The notes: generated by a model not told the origin, from the sequence alone. Numbered from the stretch's first letter, positions 1 to 9,221 are shown. The stretch is DNA of 64,000 bases from Paenibacillus_E allorhizoplanae (GCF_927798215.1 NZ_CAKMMW010000012.1:62001-126000), one strand, 5' to 3'. A program made the numbers and translations.

Positions 1-67
1 TCTGTTAGCTGAAGCTTTTTGTTTTAAATAAGATTAGATTAGGGACAGAGGCATTTATAACACGTGT

Positions 68-1891
68 TTATGGAATCTTAACTTCAAGTTCACTTAGATA
101 TTTGGACGTATCTGCGCCGTTAGGCTCACGAAATTCAATTTCGACAGAATTGGAATAAGCACCGCCATTACTAATTGGCAAAGGCATCGGAGCGTATCCT
201 TCTGGCATCCATCGAGCGGTTGCTTTGTACTTGCCGACCGGGACTTCATCGATACCGCCGCCGCCAAAAACCGGGCCGCCACGTTTAATGATCGTTTGTC
301 CAGTGCTGCCATCAAGGAGCGGACCAACCGGTGTGAGTGTCACTTCCAGATCGCTCAAATCGAATTCTGGCATCGAGTCATCGGAAGATGTGAAAAATGG
401 ATAAACATAAATTTGTCCGTTAAAATTCGTCCAAGTAAAATTCCGAACCCCGCCTTTACTTCCCGTTAGTGGGACTTCATTATCCGATTCTAGATGGAAT
501 TTGTATGTTTTGTTGTTAAATTTTTTAGTAATGTCAGCTGACATCGACCAGGAAGTCGCTAGCTGTGGCAGTTCAATTTCGTAATGACCATTCTCATCAG
601 TGACACCAATGATATTGCTGTTATACAACAATGTGTTATCGGCATACACAATGATGTCAGGCAGCGGGTGACCCTGCATATCGCGCACATATCCTTTTGC
701 TATATAAGGCGCAGCGGTTTCTTTTGGGAAATCCGGAATTGGTGCTGGTACTGGTGTAGGTGCAGGTGTAGGTGTAGGTGTAGGTGTAGGTTCGGGTGTT
801 GAACTTGTATCTGTTGGTTCTTCAATTCGGATTGTTGCGCTAGTTCCATCGCTCGCATAAGTGACTTGATAACCGCTGTTTTCTGCAACAAATCGGAGCG
901 GTACCATGGTGTGATTGTCAATGATTTGAGCTGGTATGGTCAAGCTAACGTCTCTACCGTTCACTTTGGCTGTGGAACTGTTCATAGTGAGTTCGATGGT
1001 TAGCCCATTTTTCGTCCCAATCGCCTTTTGCGTAGTTCCATTATCGACCCAACTCACAGAGAAACCAAGAGATTCAAATAGTTTGCGAAATGGAACTAGC
1101 GTAGAGCCGTCTTTGATAATCGGTTTGGCGTCTTCGAATTGGAGCTCTTGACCTAACAGCCATACGTGAATCGTCGGACCTTGTGATGGAGCAGGTACCT
1201 GCGGAGTGGAAGGGTTCGGGCTAGGAACTGGTATTGGTGATGAAGTTGGTGCCGGGCTAGGACTAGGCGTTGTGGTAGGTGATGGCGTTGAAGTGGATGA
1301 TGTTCCGCCACTCGTCATTGGCTTTTTATACTTAATTGGTTTCGAAACAACCGTACCTTCGGGCGTTTCAATCTCAAGTACATAAGATTGCGTTTCTTTG
1401 ATTGTGCCATTATTGCTGGCGTACAAATCAAACGCGAGGTTGCCTGCAAATTCCCCCACAGGATCTTTCACATCTTTACGGAAGCCTGGGTTGATAATTT
1501 CACTTTCATGGGTGGTACCGCTCGGTGTAACCACGGTTTTATCCTGCACAATCCCCAATAGCCAACCTGTCGTGACGCGGTTTGTTCGCCAAACGCCTTG
1601 ATAGTTATCCTTGCCGAAATCATCGGTTGACCGCAAAACAACAGACTTAATCATGGTTGTATTAGCGAGGTTCAGCAGCAGCTTAAAGTGGCCATCCTTA
1701 TTTCCCTCTGGTGTAAAATCTGCAGCACCAACGACATCCGTTGCGGTATCCAGCAAGCTGAATTCTTTAATCTCAACACCTGTCGGTACCGTTTCGCCAA
1801 AAGCGGCTGCGATCCCTCCAAATGTTAATACACCAGCCAGCACTGAGCTTAACGCAGCGGAGTGAATGATTGATTTCCTTTTTTTGATCAT
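68..1891 (-). CDS. Secreted copper-amine-oxidase-like (stalk) domain protein with carboxypeptidase-regulatory-like domain
   Basis: 607 aa, probably exported to the cell surface. A signal peptide spans about residues 1-32 (basic MIKKRK start, hydrophobic core, cleavage near AAAFG-ET). Residues about 33-190 are an unrecognised beta-rich region, followed by a Ser/Thr/Pro linker (about 192-240). Residues about 243-355 match the copper amine oxidase N-terminal-like domain common in Paenibacillus surface proteins (pattern DGSTLVPFR...LG then NHTMVPLRFVAE). After a second TPTPTP linker, residues about 395-485 look like a carboxypeptidase regulatory-like fold (GYVRDMQGHPLPD, then TDENGHYEIELP). The ATG has GGAGG 9 nt upstream. 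The stalk domain is a structural module and no enzyme activity is implied. The 11-bp repeat array at 1972-2025 lies just upstream. Substrate or role unknown. Confidence 0.85.
   Translation of the reverse strand: MIKKRKSIIHSAALSSVLAGVLTFGGIAAAFGETVPTGVEIKEFSLLDTATDVVGAADFTPEGNKDGHFKLLLNLANTTMIKSVVLRSTDDFGKDNYQGVWRTNRVTTGWLLGIVQDKTVVTPSGTTHESEIINPGFRKDVKDPVGEFAGNLAFDLYASNNGTIKETQSYVLEIETPEGTVVSKPIKYKKPMTSGGTSSTSTPSPTTTPSPSPAPTSSPIPVPSPNPSTPQVPAPSQGPTIHVWLLGQELQFEDAKPIIKDGSTLVPFRKLFESLGFSVSWVDNGTTQKAIGTKNGLTIELTMNSSTAKVNGRDVSLTIPAQIIDNHTMVPLRFVAENSGYQVTYASDGTSATIRIEEPTDTSSTPEPTPTPTPTPAPTPVPAPIPDFPKETAAPYIAKGYVRDMQGHPLPDIIVYADNTLLYNSNIIGVTDENGHYEIELPQLATSWSMSADITKKFNNKTYKFHLESDNEVPLTGSKGGVRNFTWTNFNGQIYVYPFFTSSDDSMPEFDLSDLEVTLTPVGPLLDGSTGQTIIKRGGPVFGGGGIDEVPVGKYKATARWMPEGYAPMPLPISNGGAYSNSVEIEFREPNGADTSKYLSELEVKIP
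749..790 (-). repeat. Hexanucleotide coding repeat (TP/AP linker)
   Basis: Six-bp units of GGTGTA/GGTGCA type on the plus strand encode the TPTPTP/APTP spacer between the stalk domain and the regulatory-like domain of the 68-1891 protein. The unit is a multiple of three, so copy changes would alter only linker length. Confidence 0.8.
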
Positions 1892-1971
1892 GATAACGTT
1901 CCTCCCACACTTGAATTTGCTTCTGGCATTATCTTACAATGCCTGCAATTCATATTCCTAGAGACAACGCT

Positions 1972-2025
1972 GGGAAAAGTTTGGGAAAGTTTTGGGAGCC
2001 GTTCAGGAACGGTTTGGGAAAAAGG
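1972..2025 (-). promoter_or_regulatory. 11-bp direct repeat array (putative OmpR-family operator)
   Basis: GGGA cores begin at 1972, 1983, 1994 and 2016, and a degenerate AGGAA at 2005, all exactly 11 bp apart (on the minus strand, TTTCCC every 11 bp). OmpR/PhoB-type regulators bind direct repeats with one helical turn spacing. The array sits about 80-135 bp upstream of the start of the 68-1891 gene, and an OmpR-family regulator is encoded at 4533-5228. Binding is inferred. Confidence 0.5.
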
Positions 2026-2119
2026 CTGCGAAAAAGACATCATGGAACGCCGTGGGTTTGAGTGATCAGTTACCCTCTGCCGATGACACTAAAAAACCTT
2101 GATTAATGTCTAAGTAGAT

Positions 2120-2152
2120 AAAAAAATGACCCACAGCAACGGGCTGTGGGTC
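2120..2152 (-). terminator. Intrinsic terminator reading leftward
   Basis: Perfect 9-bp inverted repeat (GACCCACAG at 2128-2136, CTGTGGGTC at 2144-2152), followed on the minus strand by a run of seven Ts. There is no leftward gene to its right, so it either ends a short leftward transcript from 2153-2325 or attenuates the 68-1891 gene. Confidence 0.6.
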
Positions 2153-2325
2153 TAAGTATATATATTTTAAAGGGGGGTTGGTCTTTATTATAGGCAAGTT
2201 ACATTAAAACAACATGAAAGTTAGATTTCATTTTCATTACAAATTTGACAGTGGTAAAATAAGTTGGAAAGCTAAGCAGAAGCTTGAGCTGGAGAGCGGG
2301 GTATTTCCTATTGAAGCATTATTCC

Positions 2326-4536
2326 ATGAGGTCACATTTAACGATTACATTTGCCCTAATGGCCTTGATCCCAATCCTAATTCTAGGCGGTTTCCAGGTT
2401 TCGCAAATTAAGCATATTACACAGGAAACGAACCAAAACCAGCGGCAGACGACGTATCGCCTTGGAGACGCGGTAGAAGCTTATATGTCCTATCATCGCA
2501 ATGCTGTTGAAACTTTGGCGGCAACGATTTCGGCTTCGGATGCAGCATTTCGAACTCGGGAGAGTCTGACGTTGAAGCTGCAATCGTTGCAAGAGAACCT
2601 TGAGGGATTCACAGGTATTTATGTGGTCGATGACAAGGGGATGATCAAAGCCACACATCAGATGTCCACGGACTTAATTGGAACGGATGTCAATGATCGA
2701 GACTATACAGCACGTGTGAAGGCTGGTCAGAAAGCGATTATTTCTTCGTTATTCAAAGGCCCTGAGGGATTGAATCAACCAGCTATAGCGATAGCCGTAC
2801 CGGTTTATAAAGGCAACAAACAAGTCGACGGATTCGTGTTGGCTGTGCTTGAATTAGCGCCAATTAAGACACTTGTTACCAAATATGACTATGGGACAGA
2901 GGCGTATCCTGTTGTCTTGGATCATGCAGGCAAGCCGATTTATCATCCGAACGCAGCGCTAACGGAAGCTATGGCGGATTTATCCAAGGAGGCAGTCGTC
3001 GCCGATGCCAAAATGCTTAAACAAGGCGAAGACACCTACACGCTAAGCTCCTCGTCACATAAAGAACTTATTACCTATAAGCTAATTCCAGACTTGAATC
3101 TCATTGTATGGGTAAGCAGGTCGACCGCGGCTGTCAACGCAGCATTCACGGAATCTTTACGGATCACGCTGCTGTTGTTAGTGTTCACGCTGATCTTAAC
3201 TGTGTTACTTGGCAGTCTGTTGGCCAAAAGATTAAACGGCACGATCCACGCCTTAGTCGGTTATACACAGCGATTAGCCGGAGGATCATTCGCCCAGCCT
3301 GACCAGAAGGTTGTACCGCGCGGAGCACCCGCGGAGCTGCATCAGCTCGCCGAGCATTTCTTCCGCATGGCAGCGCAGATCAAGGAAAACCAACGCGCCT
3401 TACTGCAGCTGAATAGCGAGCTTGAGCATCGCGTAGAAGAGCGCACACAGCGATTGCAGGACGAGCATGCGACGTTGAATGCCGTCCTAGAAAGCATGTC
3501 GGATGCGATTGTCCTGATTGATGTGCAGCATAACGTGCTGTATGCCAATCATCAGATGGCGGAAAGTTTCGCGATTCCAATGGGCGAATTGTCCCATATG
3601 CCAGAGGCTGATTTATTTGAACGAATTGCTGAGCTATTGCCAGAAGATCAGGACGAGCTCCAATTGCGTAAGTTGACAGCGGAGCCGAGGGTACAGAGCG
3701 CCTTAACGGTGAAAACAGAGCAAGGCAAGCCACGTTTTATGATGGTATCCGCGTTTCAGGTTGCGCGGGAGGAGCGGGTATTTGGCCGTGGCTATGTGTG
3801 GCGTGACAGAACGAAGGAGCATGAAATCGACGCGCTGAAGAACGATCTCATCTCACTCGCCTCGCATGAATTCAAAACCCCGATTACGAGTATCCGTGGT
3901 GGCGTGGAAACATTGCTGCGCAGGGATGCCCACTGGGATGAGGACTTTAAGCTGGAGCTGCTTGAAGGCATTCATGAGGATATAGGCCGTATCCAAGATC
4001 TTATCGATGAGTGGCTGGATATATCCAAAATCGAATCAGGTGCGATGGGGATTCATCCGCAACCGTTGAGGCTAGCAGCCGTGATCGAAAGTGCTAGACA
4101 ACGATTGCCTGAAGATATCAGCGCTGCACGAATTCAATTGGAGGTTGCGTTATCTTCGGATACGCCTCTTGTCTTTGCAGATAAGCTTCGAATGGAACAG
4201 GTTTTCTTGAACTTGTTCATCAATGCAGTTCGATATAACGAGCGGGAACCGATCATTAAGGTAACCACGCATGCGGACGAAGAGTATGTCTATGTTCACG
4301 TTCAGGATAATGGGATCGGTATAGCAGAGGAACATTTGGCGAAATTATTCGATCGTTTCTATCGTGTGGACGTATCATCCAGTCGTCAAACCGGGGGCAC
4401 AGGGCTTGGATTGGCGATTTGCAAAGGAATTATGGAAGCCCATGGCGGAACCATTCAGGTTGAAAGCCAACTGGGTGAGGGAAGCCGATTCACTTTGATG
4501 ATTCCACGGTTTAATGGGGGAGATGAGCTAGCATGA
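2326..4536 (+). CDS. Membrane sensor histidine kinase (Cache-HAMP-PAS-HisKA-HATPase)
   Basis: About 736 aa from the ATG at 2326. An in-frame TTG at 2284 would add 14 residues; 2326 is preferred because it puts the first membrane helix close to the N-terminus, although neither start has a strong ribosome site. Layout: TM helix (ALMALIPILILGG), extracellular double-Cache-like region, second TM helix near residues 280-300, HAMP, a coiled stretch, a PAS-like domain, then the kinase core. The H-box is SHEFKTPITSIRGG, the N-box FLNLFINAVRYN, the G1 box DNGIGIAEEH and the G2 box GGTGLGLAI. It overlaps the response regulator gene by 4 nt (ATGA), so the two form a two-component pair. The signal is unknown; neighbouring targets suggest an envelope or extracellular cue. 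Confidence 0.9.
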   Translation: MRSHLTITFALMALIPILILGGFQVSQIKHITQETNQNQRQTTYRLGDAVEAYMSYHRNAVETLAATISASDAAFRTRESLTLKLQSLQENLEGFTGIYVVDDKGMIKATHQMSTDLIGTDVNDRDYTARVKAGQKAIISSLFKGPEGLNQPAIAIAVPVYKGNKQVDGFVLAVLELAPIKTLVTKYDYGTEAYPVVLDHAGKPIYHPNAALTEAMADLSKEAVVADAKMLKQGEDTYTLSSSSHKELITYKLIPDLNLIVWVSRSTAAVNAAFTESLRITLLLLVFTLILTVLLGSLLAKRLNGTIHALVGYTQRLAGGSFAQPDQKVVPRGAPAELHQLAEHFFRMAAQIKENQRALLQLNSELEHRVEERTQRLQDEHATLNAVLESMSDAIVLIDVQHNVLYANHQMAESFAIPMGELSHMPEADLFERIAELLPEDQDELQLRKLTAEPRVQSALTVKTEQGKPRFMMVSAFQVAREERVFGRGYVWRDRTKEHEIDALKNDLISLASHEFKTPITSIRGGVETLLRRDAHWDEDFKLELLEGIHEDIGRIQDLIDEWLDISKIESGAMGIHPQPLRLAAVIESARQRLPEDISAARIQLEVALSSDTPLVFADKLRMEQVFLNLFINAVRYNEREPIIKVTTHADEEYVYVHVQDNGIGIAEEHLAKLFDRFYRVDVSSSRQTGGTGLGLAICKGIMEAHGGTIQVESQLGEGSRFTLMIPRFNGGDELA

Positions 4537-5228
4537 GCGCAAAGAAAATCATGATCGTCGACGATGAGCCGAAAATCATTCGGTTTATCGCGGCGAATCT
4601 GAAATCGTTAGGTTTCGAAACGGTGGCCTGTCAGAACGGGGCCGAGGCTCTGGAGAAGGCAGAAGCCGTTGATCCAGATTTAATTTTGCTAGATCTGATG
4701 ATGCCAGGGATGGATGGCTTCGAAGTATTGCGCAGACTGCGTACCTATTCCAGCGTGCCTGTTATTATGTTAACAGCAAGGAGCAATGGTGCGGATAAAG
4801 TGCAGGGGTTGAATCTTGGTGCGGATGATTATTTGACCAAGCCGTTTTCGTTGGACGAGCTGTTTGCCAGAGTCAATGCCGTGCTGCGTCGCTTGGATGG
4901 ACGTATGCCTGCGCCTGCAACGACGAGCGAATTAATTAATGGGCCTGTGACGGTCAATTTAGCCCAGCGCCGAATTTGGGTTAGCGAAGCGGAAGTGAAA
5001 TTCACCGAGACCGAGTATAATCTGTTCGTTCTTCTCTTGCAGCATGAAGGCAAAGTAATGACGCATGAGCAGTTGTTGAGCGAGATTTGGGGAAGTGAGT
5101 ATCGCGATGAGGTCGAGTATTTGCGCGTTACTATCGCGCGAATTCGGCAGAAGCTGAAGGCACACACCGAAGGGCAGGAATTGATTGTGACCTACCCTGG
5201 TGTTGGTTATATGGCGAAGGGGGATTGA
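4533..5228 (+). CDS. OmpR/PhoB-family response regulator
   Basis: 231 aa. The receiver domain (about 1-120) has the acidic pair in VDDEP, the phospho-acceptor Asp in LLDLMMPGMDG, a conserved Thr (MLTAR) and Lys (LTKPFS). The C-terminal winged helix (about 130-229) has the typical TETEYNLF...LLSEIWG and YLRVTIARIRQKL pattern, closest in feel to KdpE/PhoP types. The start overlaps the kinase stop by 4 nt, giving translational coupling. Proteins of this class bind 11-bp direct repeats; two such arrays lie in front of nearby exported-protein genes (1972-2025 and 6439-6482), which makes those genes plausible regulon members. Confidence 0.92.
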   Translation: MSAKKIMIVDDEPKIIRFIAANLKSLGFETVACQNGAEALEKAEAVDPDLILLDLMMPGMDGFEVLRRLRTYSSVPVIMLTARSNGADKVQGLNLGADDYLTKPFSLDELFARVNAVLRRLDGRMPAPATTSELINGPVTVNLAQRRIWVSEAEVKFTETEYNLFVLLLQHEGKVMTHEQLLSEIWGSEYRDEVEYLRVTIARIRQKLKAHTEGQELIVTYPGVGYMAKGD

Positions 5229-5238
5229 TGAGCTGAGA

Positions 5239-6414
5239 CTAGTTATTCGTCAAAAGCTGCACATCCAGCGGATAATCGGGCAGCTCGAATTCGCGTGTCG
5301 TGCCTGCTGACAGGTCGACTACCGTGATCCCGTTCCAGCCCGTATCCGCGTAAGTGACGCCTCCTGTGAGATAGGCATAGCGCCCATCGGCACTGCTGGC
5401 GACCATTTGATGCATGCGGGCCAATGGAATAATCTTTTCCTTATACGTATTGGCGTCGAGTATGGTCAAATTAGGCTTGCCCGTTGCACTGCCTGCTGAA
5501 CCGATGCCAACGATCAGCAGCTGCTTGCCGTCCGGGGTGAGCGTGACACCTTCCTGATGTGTGTTCCCCGTCAAGGGTTCGGTGGTGTAGCTGCCGCTCT
5601 TCGGATCAAGCACTACAAGGCCGCGGCCTTGGTAAGGCAGAAGTAAGCGGCCATCTGCCCGGACGGCGGCGTAGTGCGGCTTCTCGAAGCCGCCTTTACC
5701 GAAAGGAGCAGCCTCCAATGTGCGTCCTTTTAGTGTAAAAGGATCGACAGCCGTCACGGTGTAGCCGTCGTGGTCGATACTGTAGACTTCGCGGCCGTCG
5801 AGGCTGGTCACGACATCAAAAGGTCGAACGCCAACAGGAACTCGGCCTGTCATTGCAAGCTTTTCCGAATCTAAGATTTCAAGTTGACTCTTACCTCCAT
5901 CGAGATACACACCGACATATACGAACTTACCGTCTGGCGATACGGCAATTCCCATACCACCCGAACGATATTCACCAAAGCGTGGTTTACCCACGTTGGC
6001 CTGATAAGGGACAAGAGCAATCCGTGTACGGAGCTTCGTATCGATGACGGCGACACCTTCAGCAGTCGACACATAAGCGCGATGATTCGGCCCCTCTGCG
6101 AGGGCAAAAGGGGCTGTTCCCACGACAAGCTTCTCCATCCGGCCTGAAGCGGGATCGAGGAAGGACATATAGTCACTTTTTGAATGCGTCACCATCAGGG
6201 TTGTGGCTGTAGCCGTTGGCGAAGGGTTTGCAGTCGTAGGTAAGAAACTCGTCACTGGCGTTTGTGTTGCCGCAGCAGTAGGAGATGGCGTTGCTGTCTT
6301 CGTCGGATTGACGGTGTTGACTGCGTTTGGCTGTTGGCTGCTACAGCCAATTAAGACAAGAAACAACGTTAGCGGTGTTAAGCTTGCGAATAGAGATTTA
6401 TTTGTGAATATCAT
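5239..6414 (-). CDS. YVTN beta-propeller lipoprotein
   Basis: 391 aa from the ATG at 6414, which has AGAGGTGA 8 nt upstream; a GTG at 6426 is possible but lies inside that ribosome site. The N-terminus is a lipoprotein signal (LVLIGCSS, lipobox Cys), then a Thr/Pro/Ser-rich spacer. Residues about 80-390 carry repeated propeller strands of the type VSPDGKFVYVGV, SLDGREVYSIDHDG and SADGRYAYLTGG, as in the YVTN/lactonase-like surface layer. It is probably a surface-displayed binding or scaffolding protein; no catalytic residues can be assigned. It converges with the response regulator gene (10-nt gap), and its upstream region carries a perfect 4 x 11-bp repeat. Confidence 0.85.
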   Translation of the reverse strand: MIFTNKSLFASLTPLTLFLVLIGCSSQQPNAVNTVNPTKTATPSPTAAATQTPVTSFLPTTANPSPTATATTLMVTHSKSDYMSFLDPASGRMEKLVVGTAPFALAEGPNHRAYVSTAEGVAVIDTKLRTRIALVPYQANVGKPRFGEYRSGGMGIAVSPDGKFVYVGVYLDGGKSQLEILDSEKLAMTGRVPVGVRPFDVVTSLDGREVYSIDHDGYTVTAVDPFTLKGRTLEAAPFGKGGFEKPHYAAVRADGRLLLPYQGRGLVVLDPKSGSYTTEPLTGNTHQEGVTLTPDGKQLLIVGIGSAGSATGKPNLTILDANTYKEKIIPLARMHQMVASSADGRYAYLTGGVTYADTGWNGITVVDLSAGTTREFELPDYPLDVQLLTNN

Positions 6415-6438
6415 ATAGAAGGTCACCTCTGCATTAAG

Positions 6439-6482
6439 AGTATAAGAAGAGTATAAGAAGAGTATAAGAAGAGTATAAGAAG
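6439..6482 (-). promoter_or_regulatory. Four perfect 11-bp tandem repeats upstream of the YVTN lipoprotein
   Basis: AGTATAAGAAG is repeated four times without mismatch (6439-6449, 6450-6460, 6461-6471, 6472-6482). On the minus strand it reads CTTCTTATACT, each copy also holding a -10-like TATACT. It lies about 25 nt upstream of the lipoprotein start. The helical-turn spacing and the adjacent OmpR-family regulator suggest an operator. The plus-strand unit matches the 1972-2025 unit (AGTTTGGGAAA) at 7 of 11 positions. Confidence 0.6.
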
Positions 6483-6593
6483 CCTAGGAAACAACAGTAC
6501 CTGTGGATAAGTGTAGCAAACAAAGGTAAGGAAGAGAACCTGATCACAGGTCATCTTCCTTATCTTTTTGTTATTTGATTTTATGATCTCTGC

Positions 6594-8075
6594 TTACTTT
6601 TTCAAGTTTAAAGTGACTCCTGTTGCTGTAGCCCATGCACCCACTGGCGCAACGGTGTACGTCGTATCTGGAACCAACTGAGCATTATTGAGAAGCGTGA
6701 ACGTACCAACGGCACCTTTGCGAGTCGTCAAGCTATATTCAGCAGTCAGAACTGTGCCATCAGCAGCAGTTAGAGTTACGCGGCGTGAAACGAAGATTTC
6801 ATCCTTCGGATCTTGCGTTAGTGTAACTGCAATCGTCTTCGCATCTACTGCTGCTGCGGATTGAAGCTGAAGCGGAGCGATTTCTTTTGCCGTAAAAGTA
6901 GGGTTCTTCAAAGTTGCCCAGTCCGCGGAGACTGTATAAGTTACACCTGGATGGAAGGTCTCTCCGTTAGGCAAAATGAACTTAGGCGCTTGGCGACCAT
7001 CGGTTGCTTGCGTGAATGGCAAGTAATTAGCAGTCATCGTTGCACCGCCCTCAGGAGTGATTTGAACTTGGCGATTACGCATGGAAGATAGGATTTGGTA
7101 GGTCGTGCCGTTGTACCGATTATTTTCGTCAACGATAAATGAACCAGGACGGCCCTTGCTGTAAGCCGCGATGACATAACCATAATCCGCAACACCGTCA
7201 GTTAGATGGGATTCAACTTCAAATAGATCATTAGCAACCTGAGCCGTGGAATCCAAGCGGATTTTCTCTGTGCTAGCTGTGAAATTAACGGCAGGTTGGC
7301 CTTTATAAGTCAGCGAGTACGTCGTGCCTGCTTTCTGCGTTGGAACTGGTACAATATACGTGGATACAGAGCCTGTTTTTAGGCGAGGCACGTTATTGAT
7401 GGCAAGGCCATTGTCAAAAACAAAGTTTTTGGACGCTGGATCCAGCTCTAATTCTGCCGTCGGAATCGGTGCCGAGAAGGTCACCTGTAGGGAAATAGCA
7501 TTCAGAACCTCTAGCTTCGTCACACGAACAGGAGCGACTTTCTGAGCTTCTACGAGAAGTAAGGCAGCTTGACCGCGTGTAACTTGGCTGCTTAGTGATG
7601 CGTAGCTTGGTAACTGGCGAATCGTTGCAACGTCAACTTGAAGGACTTTCGCAACGATGCTGCTTAACTGCTCGGAAGTGATCGTTTGCGCCCCAGCGAA
7701 TTGCTGGCCAGTCACATCATTCATCGCACCAAGAGCCTGCAAGGAAATCGCGTAGTTATAGTACCAATCTTTTGAACTCACATCTTGAAAAGGATTAGTT
7801 GTCGTTGTATCCACAGACGTGTTTACGTGGAAAGAGAGGGCTACCATTTTGGCAATCTCACTGCGTGTGACCGCTTGATTAGGTTTGAAGCTATTGTTTT
7901 CATAACCAGACAGCACTTGCTGCTGAGCTAATTGCTCAATTGCAGTCTGGATTTGTGCAACACTTGCGGAATCCGTGAAAGGATTTGCTGCTAACGCATG
8001 GTAAGGTAGAAGAGCGGATAATCCGACAGTTGCTGAAATAGTAAGAGCGGCAAGAACTTTTTTATTATTTTTCAT
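6594..8075 (-). CDS. S-layer homology (SLH) domain surface protein
   Basis: 493 aa from the ATG at 8075, preceded by GAGGAG at 9 nt; an upstream in-frame start at 8183 lacks such a site and would bury the signal peptide. The signal peptide is MKNNKKVLAALTIS...HALAA-NP. Two clear SLH repeats follow (NPFTDSASVAQIQTAIEQLA ending in TRSEIAKMVALSF; NPFQDVSSKDWYYNYAISLQ), then a weaker third (about residues 135-185 ending in TRGQAALLLVEA). The remainder (about 190-493) is beta-rich, Ig/SbsC-like, and may be the exposed part. SLH domains bind secondary cell wall polysaccharide. It is monocistronic as far as seen and its function beyond wall anchoring is unknown. Confidence 0.88.
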   Translation of the reverse strand: MKNNKKVLAALTISATVGLSALLPYHALAANPFTDSASVAQIQTAIEQLAQQQVLSGYENNSFKPNQAVTRSEIAKMVALSFHVNTSVDTTTTNPFQDVSSKDWYYNYAISLQALGAMNDVTGQQFAGAQTITSEQLSSIVAKVLQVDVATIRQLPSYASLSSQVTRGQAALLLVEAQKVAPVRVTKLEVLNAISLQVTFSAPIPTAELELDPASKNFVFDNGLAINNVPRLKTGSVSTYIVPVPTQKAGTTYSLTYKGQPAVNFTASTEKIRLDSTAQVANDLFEVESHLTDGVADYGYVIAAYSKGRPGSFIVDENNRYNGTTYQILSSMRNRQVQITPEGGATMTANYLPFTQATDGRQAPKFILPNGETFHPGVTYTVSADWATLKNPTFTAKEIAPLQLQSAAAVDAKTIAVTLTQDPKDEIFVSRRVTLTAADGTVLTAEYSLTTRKGAVGTFTLLNNAQLVPDTTYTVAPVGAWATATGVTLNLKK

Positions 8076-8283
8076 CGAGAAACACTCCTCAAGTGGATTG
8101 GATTTGTTTGTTGCGCTGTTGTCTACAGGACTAAGCTTACTAATTTGGGCATAACAATCGCATAAAAATGAGGGGTGAGACATTACAATTTCGTAAAAAT
8201 GAGTAAAGCATTTTTATTTTCCACAACATTTTTGCTAATGGTAAAATAGAGCTATCTCAATTTCGAAGGTGGACTGAAACCAA

Positions 8284-9138
8284 TTGAAGCAGAAGATCGA
8301 ATATGACAATCTCATTCCAATTAATGCGTATCTTTGGTGTCCAAAACCATATCCACAACCTCTTCATTTCCATTCTAGTTTGGAAATTGGCTATTGCCTG
8401 GGAGGGAGAGGGCAATTCATTTTTGAAAATAAGCTATACGAAGTTCGCAAAGGCGATGTCTTTATTGTCAATAATACAGAGCTTCATATTGCTCAATCCG
8501 CGCAGCACGATCCAAGCCGATATATATTTTTGAATTTTGATCCGAGTCTCTTCCTTGAAGAAGATGAAAAATTATTGCTGCCATTTGCCTATCGATCGGA
8601 GAGATTTGAGAATCATATTGGGGCTGGCACACTGCTTGCGCAGCAAATTGGGGTACTCATTCAACAGATTTATGAGGAGCTTGATGCAAAAGCTGAGGGT
8701 TATCTAACGATTACTCGTTGCAAATTGCTAGAGTTGGGTGTTATCTTGCTTCGCCATTACAGGAGTGCCTTCAGCAATGAGCAATGGAAGCATATGTCCA
8801 ATTCGCAGCGTGAGATCAAAGAAGTGATGCTTTTTGTGAAAGAACGGTATCAAGAGCCCCTTCAACTTACCGATGTTGCTGAGCATTTAGGCTGGAGCAC
8901 CGCGCGGACAAGCCGCCTTTTTAAAGAGCATACAGGTATCAGCTTTATTGCTTATATGACACAGCTACGGATTAGCGAAGCGAAGAAACAGCTTGTCACA
9001 AGCCTGGATAGTATCGCAGACATTAGCTTTTCCAGTGGGTTTCAGAGCTTGGCCTCCTTCTATCGCGCCTTTAACTTGGATGCCGGACTATCCCCTCAGG
9101 AATATCGTAAACAATTTGGCATCAAGCAATTATTTTGA
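8284..9138 (+). CDS. AraC-family transcriptional regulator with cupin sensor domain
   Basis: 284 aa. The TTG start has GGTGG about 11 nt upstream and gives a natural N-terminus. Residues about 15-90 form an AraC ligand-binding cupin (HFHSSLEIGYCLGG, then GDVFIVNNTELH). Residues about 180-280 are the double HTH (LQLTDVAEHLGWSTARTSRLFKEHTG and the second helix pair IADISFSSGFQSLASFYRAF, ending SPQEYRK). It lies 83 nt upstream of, and in line with, an ADP-ribosylglycohydrolase gene that it probably regulates. Ligand unknown, likely a sugar or nucleoside derivative. Confidence 0.88.
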   Translation: MKQKIEYDNLIPINAYLWCPKPYPQPLHFHSSLEIGYCLGGRGQFIFENKLYEVRKGDVFIVNNTELHIAQSAQHDPSRYIFLNFDPSLFLEEDEKLLLPFAYRSERFENHIGAGTLLAQQIGVLIQQIYEELDAKAEGYLTITRCKLLELGVILLRHYRSAFSNEQWKHMSNSQREIKEVMLFVKERYQEPLQLTDVAEHLGWSTARTSRLFKEHTGISFIAYMTQLRISEAKKQLVTSLDSIADISFSSGFQSLASFYRAFNLDAGLSPQEYRKQFGIKQLF

Positions 9139-9221
9139 GAAGTGTGAAAGAAATTGAGAAGATTCGCTGAGGCCAAATTCGTATAATCAGCTTAAAATCT
9201 TACATTGAAGGTGGTTTTACG

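Noticed and set aside
2214..2411. 65-codon ORF overlapping the start of the histidine kinase gene
   Set aside because: No ribosome site and no recognisable fold; it overlaps the kinase N-terminus in another frame.
6439..6482. Minisatellite or CRISPR-like array
   Set aside because: Units are 11 bp with no spacers and lie in a promoter beside an OmpR-family regulator, so an operator is the better reading.
8150..8210. Repeated CGTAAAAATGAG/CGCATAAAAATGAG upstream of the SLH gene as an operator
   Set aside because: Only two imperfect copies with irregular spacing; not distinguishable from chance in AT-rich DNA.
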